DNA from: Papio anubis
Lineage: Eukaryota; Chordata; Mammalia; Primates; Cercopithecidae
Length of the DNA stretch: 64,000 nt
Assembly: GCF_008728515.1 (NCBI RefSeq)
Contig: NC_044977.1
Location: 840,001 to 904,000 of the forward strand
Reading direction: 5' to 3'
Every line of letters begins with the position of its first letter. The stretch's first letter is position 1. Under the pieces are notes generated by a model, which searched no databases, had not been told where the DNA came from, and was given only the letters and a program-made list of their open reading frames with translations. Positions 1 through 11,760 of this stretch are shown here, piece after piece. The translations under genes and the position numbers were made by a program.

Positions 1-784
1 GAATTCAGTTTTTCAAAAATGCTGTTTCTCTTTGTGAAACAGAAAATTGTCATGCAATGTATTTTTTAATTGAAATAGTCATAACTGTACACATGCATTA
101 TGATGTTACTTGTAGTAAATTTTAAAAATCTTTCTCCCTCAAATAAAGTGTAAACAAATCTAAAACAAATAGAAAAATTAAAGAAAAGCAAACATACCAG
201 AACAGTTTACTGGAGTTCATTTGATTCAGTTAAGTGTATAAAAATAAATTTAAGACAATTCCTTTCAAGTTATATGTGAGATATTTCAATTTGTATATTT
301 ATGGTTTTCTGCTTGCAGTCATAGTGGTTGTGGTCATTATGGTTAGAGTCACATTTAAAGGAGTAGCAATGGTGGTAGATGGATTAGCTGGGAGACAGTG
401 TGTTCAGAATCTCAGTAAGCCACTTCAGCTAACAAAAATGTTGACTAGAAACTTTTCCTAACATGTGAACCTATTGTGAGATTTGGTAGCCTGTGCATTG
501 CTCTATTATGACAGCTCTATTTTTAATTACTTTTTTGCTACATAGAACAAGTAGTTCCTAAAATGTCAAAAAGAGTCACAACCAACTACTATAAAATGTT
601 TCCTTGGTGTGTTTCAAAAAAAAAAAAAAGGCAAAAAAGAAAAAACAAACAAAGAAAAACACCTGACTTGCCTGCTGGAGTACGGAACCAAGCTCCAGGC
701 CAAAACCGAGTTTTGGTCCCCAGAGTGCCAGGAAGCAAAACATGAATACCTTATGCAGTGCTCTGTTGTAAATATCACATGGAT
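1..784. other. unassigned AT-rich DNA
   Basis: No gene or confident repeat is visible. The window opens exactly on an EcoRI site (GAATTC). An A-rich run lies at about 617-658. Short open frames here show no recognisable protein. Confidence 0.6.
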
Positions 785-900
785 TTGAGACTCCCCTGAG
801 GATAGAGGCTGTAATGTTTTAACTATGTGTTTCCAGAGTTTGTCTCAGCGTCTGACTCATGAGTGGTGCTTAATAAATATTCGGTGGAATAAATGAATTA
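785..900 (+). mobile_element. L2 LINE 3'-end fragment
   Basis: The stretch follows the L2 3' consensus I recall, with a 'ccctgaggatagaggctgta' segment followed by 'gtggtgcttaataaatat' and a GAATAAATGAAT-like tail. It is a diverged, ancient mammalian relic with no coding capacity. Confidence 0.65.
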
Positions 901-1139
901 GCAAATGAGAACAGCGCTTAGTTGCAGTAGAACAGGAAGAAAAAAAAAAATGTTGAGATGAAATTCTTCCCCATAGCTCTGATATGTGACATAAATAGAC
1001 ACATTCACACACACTCAGGCAAACGCTTTCTGGAACATTCTGCACTGCTGTTCTTAGAATTTAAATACCAAATACAGTGACTCCTTCTTGGGTGTTAAAC
1101 TACCTGACTTCTCACAGAATTTTAACATGTTAACTCTTC

Positions 1140-1800
1140 ATTTTCTTGGACTCTCTCTTTTTGGTTTTTCCGCAACTCAATTCTTTGCCAGTTTCCCTTC
1201 CTCTCAATACTTTCTCTGCCCTTCACTGTCTCTTCAATAACCGCTCCCCAAATGTTGATTTCCTCAGTATTTTCTACTGAGTCTATTTGCCCCACCTTTC
1301 TGTCAGTTTCTACCCAGTATATTTATTTATTGTCATGGTTTCAATTCCTATTATGTGCAAAATCAATGCCTTTAGCCCTAAATCTACTATAACCCATATG
1401 CCTTTATTTCCAACTGAACAGTGGGTCTGAATTCTATTCCAAACCTAATTTCAGATATATTTGACTGAGTCATGCTTTTTCTCTATTATCATCACAATCC
1501 AATTATGAATTCAGCTAAAATCTTAGGGGTTATTTTTAAGTGGTTTTCTGTTTTGTCTTCTTTATGTAAAAACCACCTGAACCCTTTTCTTCATCTGGGA
1601 TAGCTCTTGAATTTCCCAAGGCCACCTTCTTCAAACTCTCCTCCTTGCTTCCATTTCAGCAGCCTTTCGATGCACCTGTTTACTCAAACCTTTGCCTACC
1701 CTGGCTTCCTCTCACTCTAATCTTTACTGTCTGTCACTCCCAGAAAACACATCATATCACCCCCTTCCATAAAATCTTCAGAGGATACACTTTTGTGAGC
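1140..1800 (+). mobile_element. diverged L2 LINE segment (probable)
   Basis: This pyrimidine-rich, T/C-biased stretch resembles the L2 region between the reverse transcriptase end and the 3' UTR. Recognisable pieces are 'cacatcatatcaccccctt' (L2: cagatcatgtcactcccct) and 'cctaccctggcttcctctc'. Frame is lost. The alternative is unrelated pyrimidine-rich unique DNA. Confidence 0.5.
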
Positions 1801-1886
1801 AGGAAATAGTACCAATGTAGCATTGCATATAAGATGCCTTTTAATCTCACTGCAATCTATTTTGCCAAAAAATCTTCTGCCAATCC

Positions 1887-2307
1887 TGTTATGAGTTGAA
1901 TTGTTCTCCCCTTCCCTCCAAAATCATATATTGAAGTCTCAACTCCTAGTACTTCAGAATGTGACCTCACTGGTAGACAGGATCTTTACAGAGTCAATTT
2001 CATTAAAATGAGGTTATTACGCTGGGTCCCTGATCCAATATGACTAGTGTCCTTATATAAGTGGGAACCTTGGGCATAGAAACACTCATAAAGGGAAGAA
2101 AATATGAAAAGACAAGGGGAAAACACAGCTATCCCCAACCAAAAAAAAGGAGGCTTGGAGAAGATCCTTCCCTCACAGCCCTCAGAAGGGACCAACCCAG
2201 CTGACATCTTGATCTGGAACTTGTAGTCTCCGGAATTGGGAGACAGTAAATATCTCACAGCCATCGAGTCTGTGGGACTTTGTTATGGCAGCCCTTGAAA
2301 ACCAAGA
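1887..2307 (+). mobile_element. MLT1-type MaLR solo LTR
   Basis: It begins 'tgttatgagttgaattg' and ends near 'actttgttatggcagccc', as in MLT1A-type LTRs. Internal landmarks are 'gatccaatatgactagtgtc' and 'aaccaacccagctgacatct'. This is a non-autonomous ERVL-MaLR relic with no internal region beside it. Confidence 0.8.
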
Positions 2308-2644
2308 TAACTCCCAATGTTACCACTGCCGTACACATAGGTACATAGTATGACCACCTGGCCTTGATAATAATGTGCTCTGTGTGTAGGAGCGACTTTC
2401 TCCTCTACCACTTGCATGGCACCTCAGGGGAAATCCAAGCTCTCTTCCTGCAGTATTTATCCTCACGATCCTCAAAGCCTTGTGTTAAATTCACTGGTGA
2501 ACATACCTCACGTTGTATCATATGAATAAAAATACTTCATCATAAGGCCTTTTTCTCATTCAACAGCAGTTCATTCATCACCTTGTGAGAGCCCTTTCAG
2601 AACCTGCCATCTAGCAAAGAAAACAATAACAACAAAACAATAAT

Positions 2645-2770
2645 GAAAATAATAGCGCTCACTAACTATCACATAGTGCCTATTATGTGCCAGGCAGGGT
2701 TCCAAGCACAGAGAGCATCACTGGCCTTGCTGTCTTTCTTTTCATGGATTTAGGCAATTTTTCCTCTGAG
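2645..2770 (-). mobile_element. MIR SINE fragment
   Basis: The segment 'tgcctattatgtgccaggca' followed by 'agggttccaagcac' is the antisense MIR 3' half. It is an ancient tRNA-derived SINE relic. Confidence 0.75.
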
Positions 2771-2996
2771 TAATGATGAAAAAATCATAAAACTGGAAGT
2801 TAAGGGACTTTATTTCACTATGATGTGTTTATTCCCTTTTTTGAAAAAAAAATTAATACAATTATATACTTCAGGCATTTTGTAAATTTTGATTGTGGAT
2901 TTCAGTGCCACATTAACCTAAAAAATATTGATTTCATGTTGGCTCACTAAAAATTTTCCTAGACAATTCATCACAATGTGAGGTTTTCTTCTAATC

Positions 2997-3180
2997 CTGT
3001 GGTTCTCAAACTTAAGCCAGAAACAGAATCACCTAGAGTGGTTGTTAAAGCACCAATTTCTGCGTCTCACCCCAGAGTTCTGATGCAATAGGTCTGGGGT
3101 GGGGTTGAATTTGTATTTCTGGAAAGATCCCAAATGATGACTATGCTGCTGATTTAGGACCCACATTTTGAGAACAACTG
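2997..3180 (+). mobile_element. MER5A hAT-Charlie element
   Basis: It runs nearly end to end over the MER5A consensus. The left terminus is 'ctgtggttctcaaactt', the core contains 'gatgcaataggtctggggtg' and the right terminus is 'cattttgagaacaactg'. The ends form the expected imperfect terminal inverted repeat. There is no transposase. Confidence 0.88.
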
Positions 3181-4100
3181 ATATAATCCATGATATTCAA
3201 CTAAAAATTCTCATACCTAACAAAATTCACCAAAACATGTTGTTATTAACAAGGAGAGGGAAGACAAGCGGGTATATGACTGATTAAAAATAATCAACTA
3301 GTTGGTACCTTTGGAAAAACCACGTGGGTAATTTGTTAGTGGTGATGTCCACATGAGTTTATTTTTATTCCAAGTGTGTTTGGTAGAATTTGTCATCAGT
3401 TGGGAAAATGCCTATGTCCGTATGTATATGAGTATACAGTACATTATATACATGTATATTTCACAAAATAAATTCGCAAAAGCAATCTGATCATAAATTT
3501 GAGGCTCTAATGGAGAATTCTTTTATTATTATTATTATTATGGAGAAAAAGCATACTTATATTAAGTGGTCCTCCGTTAACAGAGGCATATGATTTTCTC
3601 AAAATTTTGTTACTCTCTGAGGCTCCCCCTAGTGTCCTTAACAGGATATGGATGTAATATAGATAAACTTGGATTTTACACATTCAGCAGTGAATTAGAG
3701 GTATATTGAAAGGAGCATAGTGCCACTTTAAAACAGTCTTTACACAACACCAGTATTTTTTTAAAGTTTTCAGGATAATAACAAAATGAGGGTGGTGCTT
3801 AGATTTAAAATTAATCATCTGCTGCAAAAGTGCACAGCTGAAGAATCATAACTATGTTTATAGCAATAGGTACATTTAAATGGTCATTGAGAAGTTTTCA
3901 TGTAGGTTGTATTTTACAGATGATGTGTTTTAGCCATAATTAGACATTTAATTTACAAGACTATTTTCAAGTGCTTCAATATTTAAACAGATATGACACC
4001 TCATGCTGGAATTATCTTTCAAGAATTAGATCCATACATTTGTGGGTGGTTTTCAGAAATTAGTTCTAGTTCTCAGTCTTTAAGTGTCTTCTATCTAGAC
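3181..4100. other. unassigned DNA with a TTA microsatellite
   Basis: An (TTA)n tract lies at about 3522-3541. Otherwise nothing recognisable is present: the stretch is AT-rich with no coding signal. Confidence 0.6.
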
Positions 4101-4337
4101 CAGTGTCATCCAATAGAAATGTAATGTAAGATACATATATAACCTGAAATAGTTTTGTAGCCATATTTAAAATGAGTTCAAAAAAATTAATAAAATAATT
4201 TACTTAACTTAGTATTTTGAAAGTTTTCAAATTATGATATGAATTTCACACTTATAGCACTTCTTAATCTGCCATTCCTCAATTCAAGTGCCCCGTGATG
4301 ACATGTGGCTAGTAGCTACTATATTGGACAGCACAGT
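4101..4337. mobile_element. hAT-type non-autonomous DNA transposon relic
   Basis: The left end 'cagtgtcatccaatagaaat' and right end 'ctatattggacagcacagt' are imperfect inverted termini of a hAT-Charlie-type MITE that I recognise as common in mammals but cannot name safely. Between them lie 'agccatatttaaaa' and 'gacatgtggctagtagctac'. It has no coding capacity. Confidence 0.7.
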
Positions 4338-4963
4338 ATTAGATCATGTGAGTTATTATTTCCTCTTGGGTGTTGGATTGAAAGAAAAATTGCAAGTACT
4401 TGTCATGGACTATGAGGTTTTACTTTAAGCTAAAGTACACTAATTTAAAAAGGAGTACCGTTCACAGATGCAAAGACATGATCCCAGGTTGTAGTGACTT
4501 TGCCACACTGATAGTGTCTCGAGAGAGCAGCCAGGAAAATCAACTCAGAAGCTGATGCTCAGATGGTCAGGGAACATGCAAATTGACAAACCTCACCTTG
4601 TGACTTCAAAAGTCTTTGAGTTTGCTTTATACCTTTGTAGAGCTAGAAATATGCTTCTTTTTAAATTGTTGAGCCCAGATACATGATACAATTGCTCCTT
4701 CATGTGCCACCAAACAAGGAAGGGTGGTAGATAGACTTCTATCCGCTTTTCTTGTTATTATGCCCATTGCCTTTCTAAAATGGCTTTCCTTGAGCCCTAA
4801 CACCCATTTCAAAATAACTATGTGAAACCATATTCTTTATTTCTTTATGCTTTTATTGCTTTTTCTCCACTTAATGTGATCTTCATGAGATTAGGGGCTT
4901 TTCCTTTTCCTTTCCTATTTACTGGTGTATCAATAATACCTGTGCTCCCACGTGGTAGGTACC
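4338..4963. other. unassigned DNA
   Basis: No gene or repeat family recognised; short stop-rich frames only. Confidence 0.55.
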
Positions 4964-5340
4964 TGTATTAGTCCGTTCCCATGCTCCTATAAAGAACTGC
5001 CTAAGACTAGGTAGTTTATAAAGAAAAGAGGCTTAATTGGCTCACAGTTCCACGGGGGAGGGAAGGCCTCAGGAAACTTACAATTGTGGGGGAGGGGGAA
5101 GCAAATGCACCTTCCTCACATGGCAGCAGGATGGAGAAGAATGAGTGCCCAGTGAAGGGGGAAGTCCCTTATAAAACCATCAGACTCCTGAGAACTAACT
5201 CACTATCACCAGAACAGAAGGAGGGAAACCACCCCCAGGATTCAATTCTCTCCACCTGGTCCCTCCCACAACACGTGGGGATTATGGGAACCACAATTCA
5301 AGATATGAGATTTGGGTGGGGACACAGCCAAACTATATTA
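4964..5340 (-). mobile_element. THE1/MST-type MaLR solo LTR
   Basis: Read on this strand it starts 'tgtattagtccgttcccatg' and ends 'gacacagccaaactatatta', the reversed ends of a THE1/MST LTR. Landmarks include 'cacgtggggattatgggaac' and 'caagatatgagatttgggtg'. There is no internal region, so it is a solo LTR. Confidence 0.9.
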
Positions 5341-5389
5341 GTGCCCAAATGAATAAATGAATTAACTTTTTAAAAACCTGAATGACAAA

Positions 5390-6364
5390 CCTGAGAAAAA
5401 CAAGAAATGGGGAAAGGATTCCCTATTTAATAAATGGTGCTGGGAAAATTGGCTAGCCATCAGTAGAAAGCTGAAACTGGATCCTTTCCTTACTCCTTAT
5501 ACGAAAATTAATTCAAGATGGATTAGAGACTTAAATGTTAGACCTAACACCATAAAAATCCTAGAGGAAAACCTAGGTAGTACCATTCAGGACATAGGCA
5601 TGGGCAAAGACTTCATGTCTAAAACACCAAAAGCAACGGCAGCAAAAGCTAAAATTGACAAATGGGATCTCATTAAACTAAAGAGCTTCTGCACAGCAAA
5701 AGAAACTACCATCAGAGTGAACAGGCAACCTACAGAATGGGAGAACATTTTTGCAATCTACTCATCTGACAAAGGGCTAATATCCAGAACCTACAAAGAA
5801 CTCAAACAAATTTACAAGAAAAAAACAAACAACCCCATCAAAAAGTGGGCAAAGGATATGAACAGACATTTCTCAAAAGAAGACATTCATACAGCCAACA
5901 AACACATGAAAAAATGCTCATCATCACTGGCCATCAGAGAAATGCAAATCAAAACCACAATGAGATACCATCTCACACCAGTTAGAATGGCGATCATTAA
6001 AAAGTCAGGAAACAACAGGTGCTGGAGAGGATGTGGAGAAATAGGAACACTTTTACACTGTTGGTGGGATTGTAAACTAGTTCAACCATTATGGAAAACA
6101 GTATGGCGATTCCTCAAGGATCTAGAACTAGATGTACCATATGACCCAGCCATCCCATTACTGGGGATATACCCAAAGGATTATAAATTATGCTGCTATA
6201 AAGACACATGCACACGTATGTTTATTGCAGCACTATTCACAATAGCAAAGACTTGGAATCAACCCAAATGTCCATCAGTGACAGATTGGATTAAGAAAAT
6301 GTGGCACATATACACCATGGAATACTATGCAGCCATAAAAAGGATGAGTTTGCGTCCTTTGTAG
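5390..6364 (+). pseudogene. L1 ORF2 C-terminal remnant
   Basis: About 320 codons stay open and read as the C-terminal part of L1 ORF2p, the endonuclease/reverse transcriptase; both catalytic domains lie upstream and are missing. The first internal methionine frame starts at 5600 (MGKDFMSK). The Cys-rich motif is intact as CWRGCGEIGTLLHCWWDC (CX3CX7HX4C, roughly residues 140-160 of that frame), followed by the conserved PAIPLLGIYP and DWIKKMWHIYTMEYY blocks. A one-base loss in an A run near 6340 shifts the last ~25 codons and gives an early stop at 6364. The product could not retrotranspose. Confidence 0.9.
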
Positions 6365-6514
6365 GGACATGGATGCAGCTGGAAACCATCATTCTTAGCA
6401 AACTATCACAAGAACAGAAAACCAAACACCGCATGTTCTCACTCATAGGTGGGAACTGAACAATGAGATCACTTGGACTCAGGAAGGGGAACATCACACA
6501 CCGGGGCCTATCAT

Positions 6515-6536
6515 GGGGAGGGGGGAGGGGGGAGGG
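6515..6536 (+). other. G-quadruplex-capable run in the L1 3' UTR
   Basis: Four or more closely spaced runs of three to six G separated by single A residues form the polypurine tract characteristic of L1PA 3' UTRs. Confidence 0.75.
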
Positions 6537-6702
6537 ATTGCATTGGGAGTTATACCTGATGTAAATGACGAGTTGATGGGTGCAGCAGACCAACATGGCA
6601 CAAGTATACATATGTAACAAACCTGCACGTTATGCACATGTACCCTACAACTTAAAGTATAATAATAATAAATAAATTAAAAAAAAAAAAAAACCTGAAT
6701 GA

Positions 6703-9700
6703 GTTCTTTCTACATCAGAAATATTTTTCTCTAAGTCACACCTTTAAAACACAGTCTTTATTTTACACTGTCTTTACTCATTCTCCCTTTCTTTCTTCAG
6801 CCAATGTGTGGTGGACAGACTGTAGGGCACACACTCTGTGCTCTGTGTATGATCATCCCTTCTCTACCCACTTCTCCTGGGCAATTCCACCTAATTCATT
6901 TTTTAGCCAGCTTAGTTACTGAATGGAGATAACTGACTTTATTTACTTCACAGAGTTGTTGGAATGATTATTTATTGTATGTTATATTTATAAAATTAAC
7001 AGGGTGAGTGTTTTTAAAATCGTGCATGAATATGGGGTAAAGAAGACTTTTCATCCTTTAAAGATCACCCATCTGGAAGATCAAACTCATATCCAGATTA
7101 CATTGTCTTTCTCTTCTCAAGATCCTATTAACTTTCAATTTATGTCACTCATTTGGAAACTTCACTGTGGATGAGTTTATAGCAGTATGTGACTGTGTCA
7201 TGTATTGTTATCATTACCAACCTGGCAGAAAATCCCTGATGGACGTAATTCAAAGACAGGATGAAGAGAAGAATCTATTAAATTCCCACTGAATGGATTT
7301 GTTTCTGCATTTAAAATAGCCCTCTAGCTTGTTCAGTGTGATTCAGAATTTTAATGTTCACATTAGTATACTTGTTAAAGACTTCTAGAGGATGGATTAA
7401 GCAATAATAATTTTCATAGCTGATTATATATTTACTTAAAAATTTAAAATATGTATACAGCATCTCTGTTGAAAAGCATTTCAAAAAGAATATAATATTT
7501 AACAAGAAATTGCTTAATCTGGATTATTCTGATGATATTCCTTAAGAAGTATATATTGGAAAATGTTACAAATAGTGTTATTTAATATAAACATGTCTTA
7601 TGTAGAGGCATTTAACGTGATAGATACATATCACATCAAGTGCCTGTATAAAGTGAGATATATAACTTACTTTTAAGTTGAAGATATTCTTTGACATTTT
7701 GTAAGTATTAATTTAATTGCCTAAAATTGCTAATAGCATATGTTTAATGTCACCTAATTTGAAAGCCAATTTTATTTTATCCAAGTGAATATATAGTATC
7801 TTAGAATATAAAAGCTAATTATTGTCTTTGTGATCATTTAGTTTCAAATATATCAGCATAAACCGAATGAAACTGACAGACTTTGGAGTTTCAAGTTACC
7901 CGAACACAGTTTCTAATGTTTAGGGAAATAAATATTCTCAAAACAGTAACATACTCTCTTGTGAACAGGTAGTTCAAGACTAGTTTGGAAATCTTGATTT
8001 GAACACCTTGTAAACACTAATAATGTATTGCACACTTGAAATTTGGTAAGACAGTGGATCTTAGGTAGTCTCAACACAAAAGAAAGGTAACTATGTGAGG
8101 TGACGGACATGTTAAGTAATTTATCTCTGGAAATCTTTCACAATATATATGTATATCAAGACATCGCTCTGTATACTTTCAATATATACAAAGTTTATCT
8201 GGTCAATTATGCCTATATGAAGCTGAAAAAGTGAAAAATATAAGAAATAGACACTTGTTCTAAATACTTTGGAGCATTGTGGTGCACAAGTAGAGACACA
8301 CATAGCAATCTATTATAAACAATGTTCTCTAAACACTCCTCAGATACGAAAAGAGCCTGATATTAAAATGAAAGCTTTCATCATTTAGCTAGGTATTTAG
8401 GGCTATACTTCAATGTTACCTAATTTTTGAGCCATTTTTTTCTCAACTGTTTAGTTACAATAATCTTCAAAAATATTGTATTCATGTGATGCTCTTCAAT
8501 ATTAAATCCAAATCTATGTTAAATCCAAAAGCCAACCAGCAAAACCTGACCACCCAGAACTGTAGTGCAAAAACTGAATCACATGATTTAATACCAATCA
8601 CAATGACAACCCACATCTACAAGTTGCTTTAAAAATGTAGTTATGATATATTTAAAACTAAATTTAATTTGGCTAAAGAATTTCTGATCCTCCACCTTTA
8701 GGCAGACAGCAGGATCTCAGGAGAGTAACAATCAAATGTATGTTCTGGATAATGAAAAAATATGTAGGCTTAAACTAATATTATACACTTATGTGTTCTA
8801 AAATACTATGGATATTTAAAAGAACTAAATAAAAGTATATGTAATAGACTCTCACGTATTATATATATGGCAACTTTTAGCCAGTTTTTGCCACTAAGCT
8901 TAATAGAAATAACCAAAATTTTAAAGAGTTTATTTTTACTCAAACTTTAGATAAAAGTCAAAAACAAAGTTGTCAGACAAATGTATGCTAATATTATTTT
9001 AACAAGTAATTTAACTCTGCCTCCCAACCATACTGATGCAAAATCCTGAATCCTTAACACTCTTTGTTGATATTAAATGCTGACATCTAGTATAGGTGCA
9101 GATTTTGACAAGACTAATAATACTATTTATATGTATAATTATTTAAATTACCCATACTGCCTCAGTTTAATTGTGTTCATGAAATTGGCATGCATAATTT
9201 ATGACATCAATGCTGTCAACCATCAATCTACATTTTAGACAGCAACACATCAAGTGACTGACAGAGTAAAATGTTTGAGTTGATTTAGAAAAGAACCTCA
9301 ACTTTTGAAGGTAGAAGTTTGTAGCATGTTATATACCCAAGGGATATACATTTTTGGTGTTGTTTGTAAGAATCGTCTCAAGACATTTTCAGAAAGATCA
9401 CAAATACAAGATTAGTTTTTAGATAATAATCTAAGGAAAAAACCCATAGAATAAGGAGTGTATATATATATATATATATTTATGTTGGTCATTCACTACT
9501 TCAGAAGTTTTGTGTAGCTTATTGACACTTTCTCAAAACAATATTTTTAAATACGTAAAATAAATCATCTTCAGGCACAAATTATACTTAAATATAGCTT
9601 ATTAAATTATTACTAAGTGCTTAAGTATGTGCTATTATGCACCTGCATTTTGTTATCAACTGCAGTGGTGGCTGAATAACTAACAAAATTTCAAAATGAT

Positions 9701-9746
9701 AATGATAAATGATATGTCACATATATGCAAAAATTTTAATATATAG
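6703..9746. other. unassigned AT-rich DNA
   Basis: About 3 kb hold no recognisable exon or confident repeat. It is stop-rich on both strands. A short TA run at 9460-9478 is the only simple repeat. Confidence 0.55.
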
Positions 9747-10168
9747 TCAATCTTTAAGTAACACGGGGTTTGGGGTTGCCTACTCCCCACTTCTGTGTAG
9801 TTAAAAAATCCATGTATGACTTTTGACTCCCCCAAAACTTAACTACTAATAGCCTACTGATGACTGGAAGTCTGACTGATAATATAAACAGTGAATTAGC
9901 ACAGATTTTGTATGGTATATGTGTTATATATTGGATTCTTACAATAAGGTAAGCTAGAGAAAAGAAATTGTTATTAAGAAAATCATAAGAAAGAGAAAAT
10001 ATATTTACTATTCATTAAGGGGAGGTGGATCATCATAAAGGACTTCATCCTCCCTTGAGTAGGCTGAGGAGGAGGAGAAAAGGAGGGATTGGTCTTGCTG
10101 TCTCAACAGAGGCAGGTGAAAATCCAAGCATACACCGGCCTATGTGGTTCAAATACGCATTGTTTAAA
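9747..10168. mobile_element. Tigger/MER2-type mariner-pogo MITE
   Basis: The ends 'agtcaatctttaagtaacac' and 'gcattgtttaaatgtagact' are decayed terminal inverted repeats, next to TA. The body carries 'aataaggtaagctagagaaa', 'gtggatcatcataaaggact' and 'gagtaggctgaggaggagga', all landmarks of the MER2/Tigger2 group as I recall it. No transposase frame remains. Confidence 0.85.
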
Positions 10169-11359
10169 TGTAGACTGTATTAAAAAAGATCAGTGATGTC
10201 TAAGCCATAGATACTTCTAATATTTCTGTAGTTTGTTGCCTATTTTTATAGAAGTTAGTGAAAATAAAGATAAATATTTTCCCTGTTCAGTAATGCAAAC
10301 CTCCTGAATTCTACCTTCAAAATCCTCAGGTGTTATAAACTCAGGTTACAAACTCCCGCCAATAGTAAACCTTGTATTTTGTCTTTATTTTCTTTGAGAA
10401 CCAAGCTATGAATTTATTTATTTCAGAAATAAGAAGCAAATCATTGTGCATTTTGTCAGCATACACCACGTAAAATAATTGGGGACATTTTCTCTGACTA
10501 AACATTGCAGAAAAATGTTTATGAACTGTATATTTCAATGTGATTTTTCTTTTAATTTTATTTTTACTGTTTTAGTGATACACATTGGGGCTCTCTGTGT
10601 GAAAGTGCTCTGGAAATTGAAACTGTTTTGGAATTCATGACATTAATCAAAATGCCAGGCCATGTAATATGAGGATTTAGCTATTCAAATCCTGCTACAC
10701 AGAGCTTGGTTCACTGTGATATTGGGGCTATTTTTCATTTATACATGGAGAATAACAGTAATAAGTTAAGAGCTTAGGAAATGTGTAAATACTTTTTACG
10801 GAAAGATGTCACATTTTTAGAAACTATTTTCAAACTAAATGAGAAAATTTCTGTAAAAAAAAAAAAAGCTGAGCTAAAACTGTGAAAGTACCTGTGTACT
10901 TTAAATAACTTTCCTATTGTTACTTCTCCTAGATTAAATTAAAATGTGCTTTGCAAGATGGAAGAGCAAATACGTCCTTCAGACTTGAATGTGATTTTAC
11001 ATGTACCAGTTTGGGGTTGTTTTCCCTGCAGAGATAATTTATACTTTTTACCCAGTTCCCCTGGGGCTCAAGAGAGCACATTTCTAAAGAAAGCAACTTT
11101 GATCTAACCAAGACCTGCTCTTGCCAACAAACTAACCTAGACAGATGCTCAAAAACAATGTCAAAATAAATTAAAGTATTTCATTCATACATATTTGCTA
11201 TGCTGTTCATACTGAAGATTTGTTAAAGGCAGTCTTAACATGATTTTAGAGACCAAATGTAATTCTCAGATAATAACTCTGAGCTATCAAGATGAACATT
11301 ACATCAAATATGTTATCAAAATACCAACGTATATTCCTCCAGCCATGCAAACCTTCTAT
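10169..11359. other. unassigned DNA
   Basis: No coding signal. The stretch 10590-10720 is less AT-rich and lacks repeat features. An A-run lies at 10855-10867. Confidence 0.5.
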
Positions 11360-11640
11360 ATTAGTTTCTTGTCACTGGGTAACAAATTACTACCAAATTA
11401 GTGGCTGAAAATAGCACCCAATTAGAATCTCACAACTATGTAGGCCAGAAGTCCTAGTGTAAATTTATGGGACTTTCTATTCCAAGTTTCTACTCGGAGT
11501 GTTCAAACCATCAGACATTTATTCTGAATACTCTGGGGAAGAATTCACTTCCAAAATCATGCAGGTAATTTCCAGAACTCATTCTTGTGGGTCTAGGGCT
11601 GAGATCGTATTATCTTCATGGTCCTTAGCCAAGACAAAAA
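11360..11640 (-). mobile_element. decayed MLT1-like LTR fragment (probable)
   Basis: The start 'tattagtttcttgtcactgg' with 'taacaaattactaccaaatt' and 'ctcacaactatgtaggccag' resembles the antisense 3' part of an MLT1-type LTR. Similarity fades rightwards. Confidence 0.5.
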
Positions 11641-11664
11641 AAGATGTTGACATTCTTACTAATT

Positions 11665-11760
11665 CCCTCAATAAATATTTATTCAATACTGCCTTATGAT
11701 AGTCATTATGGCTAGCACTGTAAATGCAGTAACAAACACAGACCAGGCACTGTTTGAAAA
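11665..11760 (-). mobile_element. L2 LINE 3'-end fragment
   Basis: 'cctcaataaatatttattca' followed by 'ggctagcactgtaaatgcag' and 'taacaaacacagaccagg' follows the reversed L2 3' end. Confidence 0.6.

Larger units (their letters stand above)
5386..6690 (+). mobile_element. young 5'-truncated L1PA with target-site duplications
   Basis: This L1 carries the ORF2 C-terminal part and a full 3' UTR ending in an A-rich tail ('taataataataaataaatt' then A13). The flanking duplication 'aaaaacctgaatga' occurs at 5372-5385 and again at 6689-6702, after a TTTT/AAAA endonuclease site. Truncation is typical of target-primed reverse transcription. Divergence from recent primate L1PA is low, so it is one of the younger insertions in the window. 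Confidence 0.95.

Noticed and set aside
3522..3541. TTA microsatellite as a noteworthy tandem array
   Set aside because: Too short and common to merit a finding.
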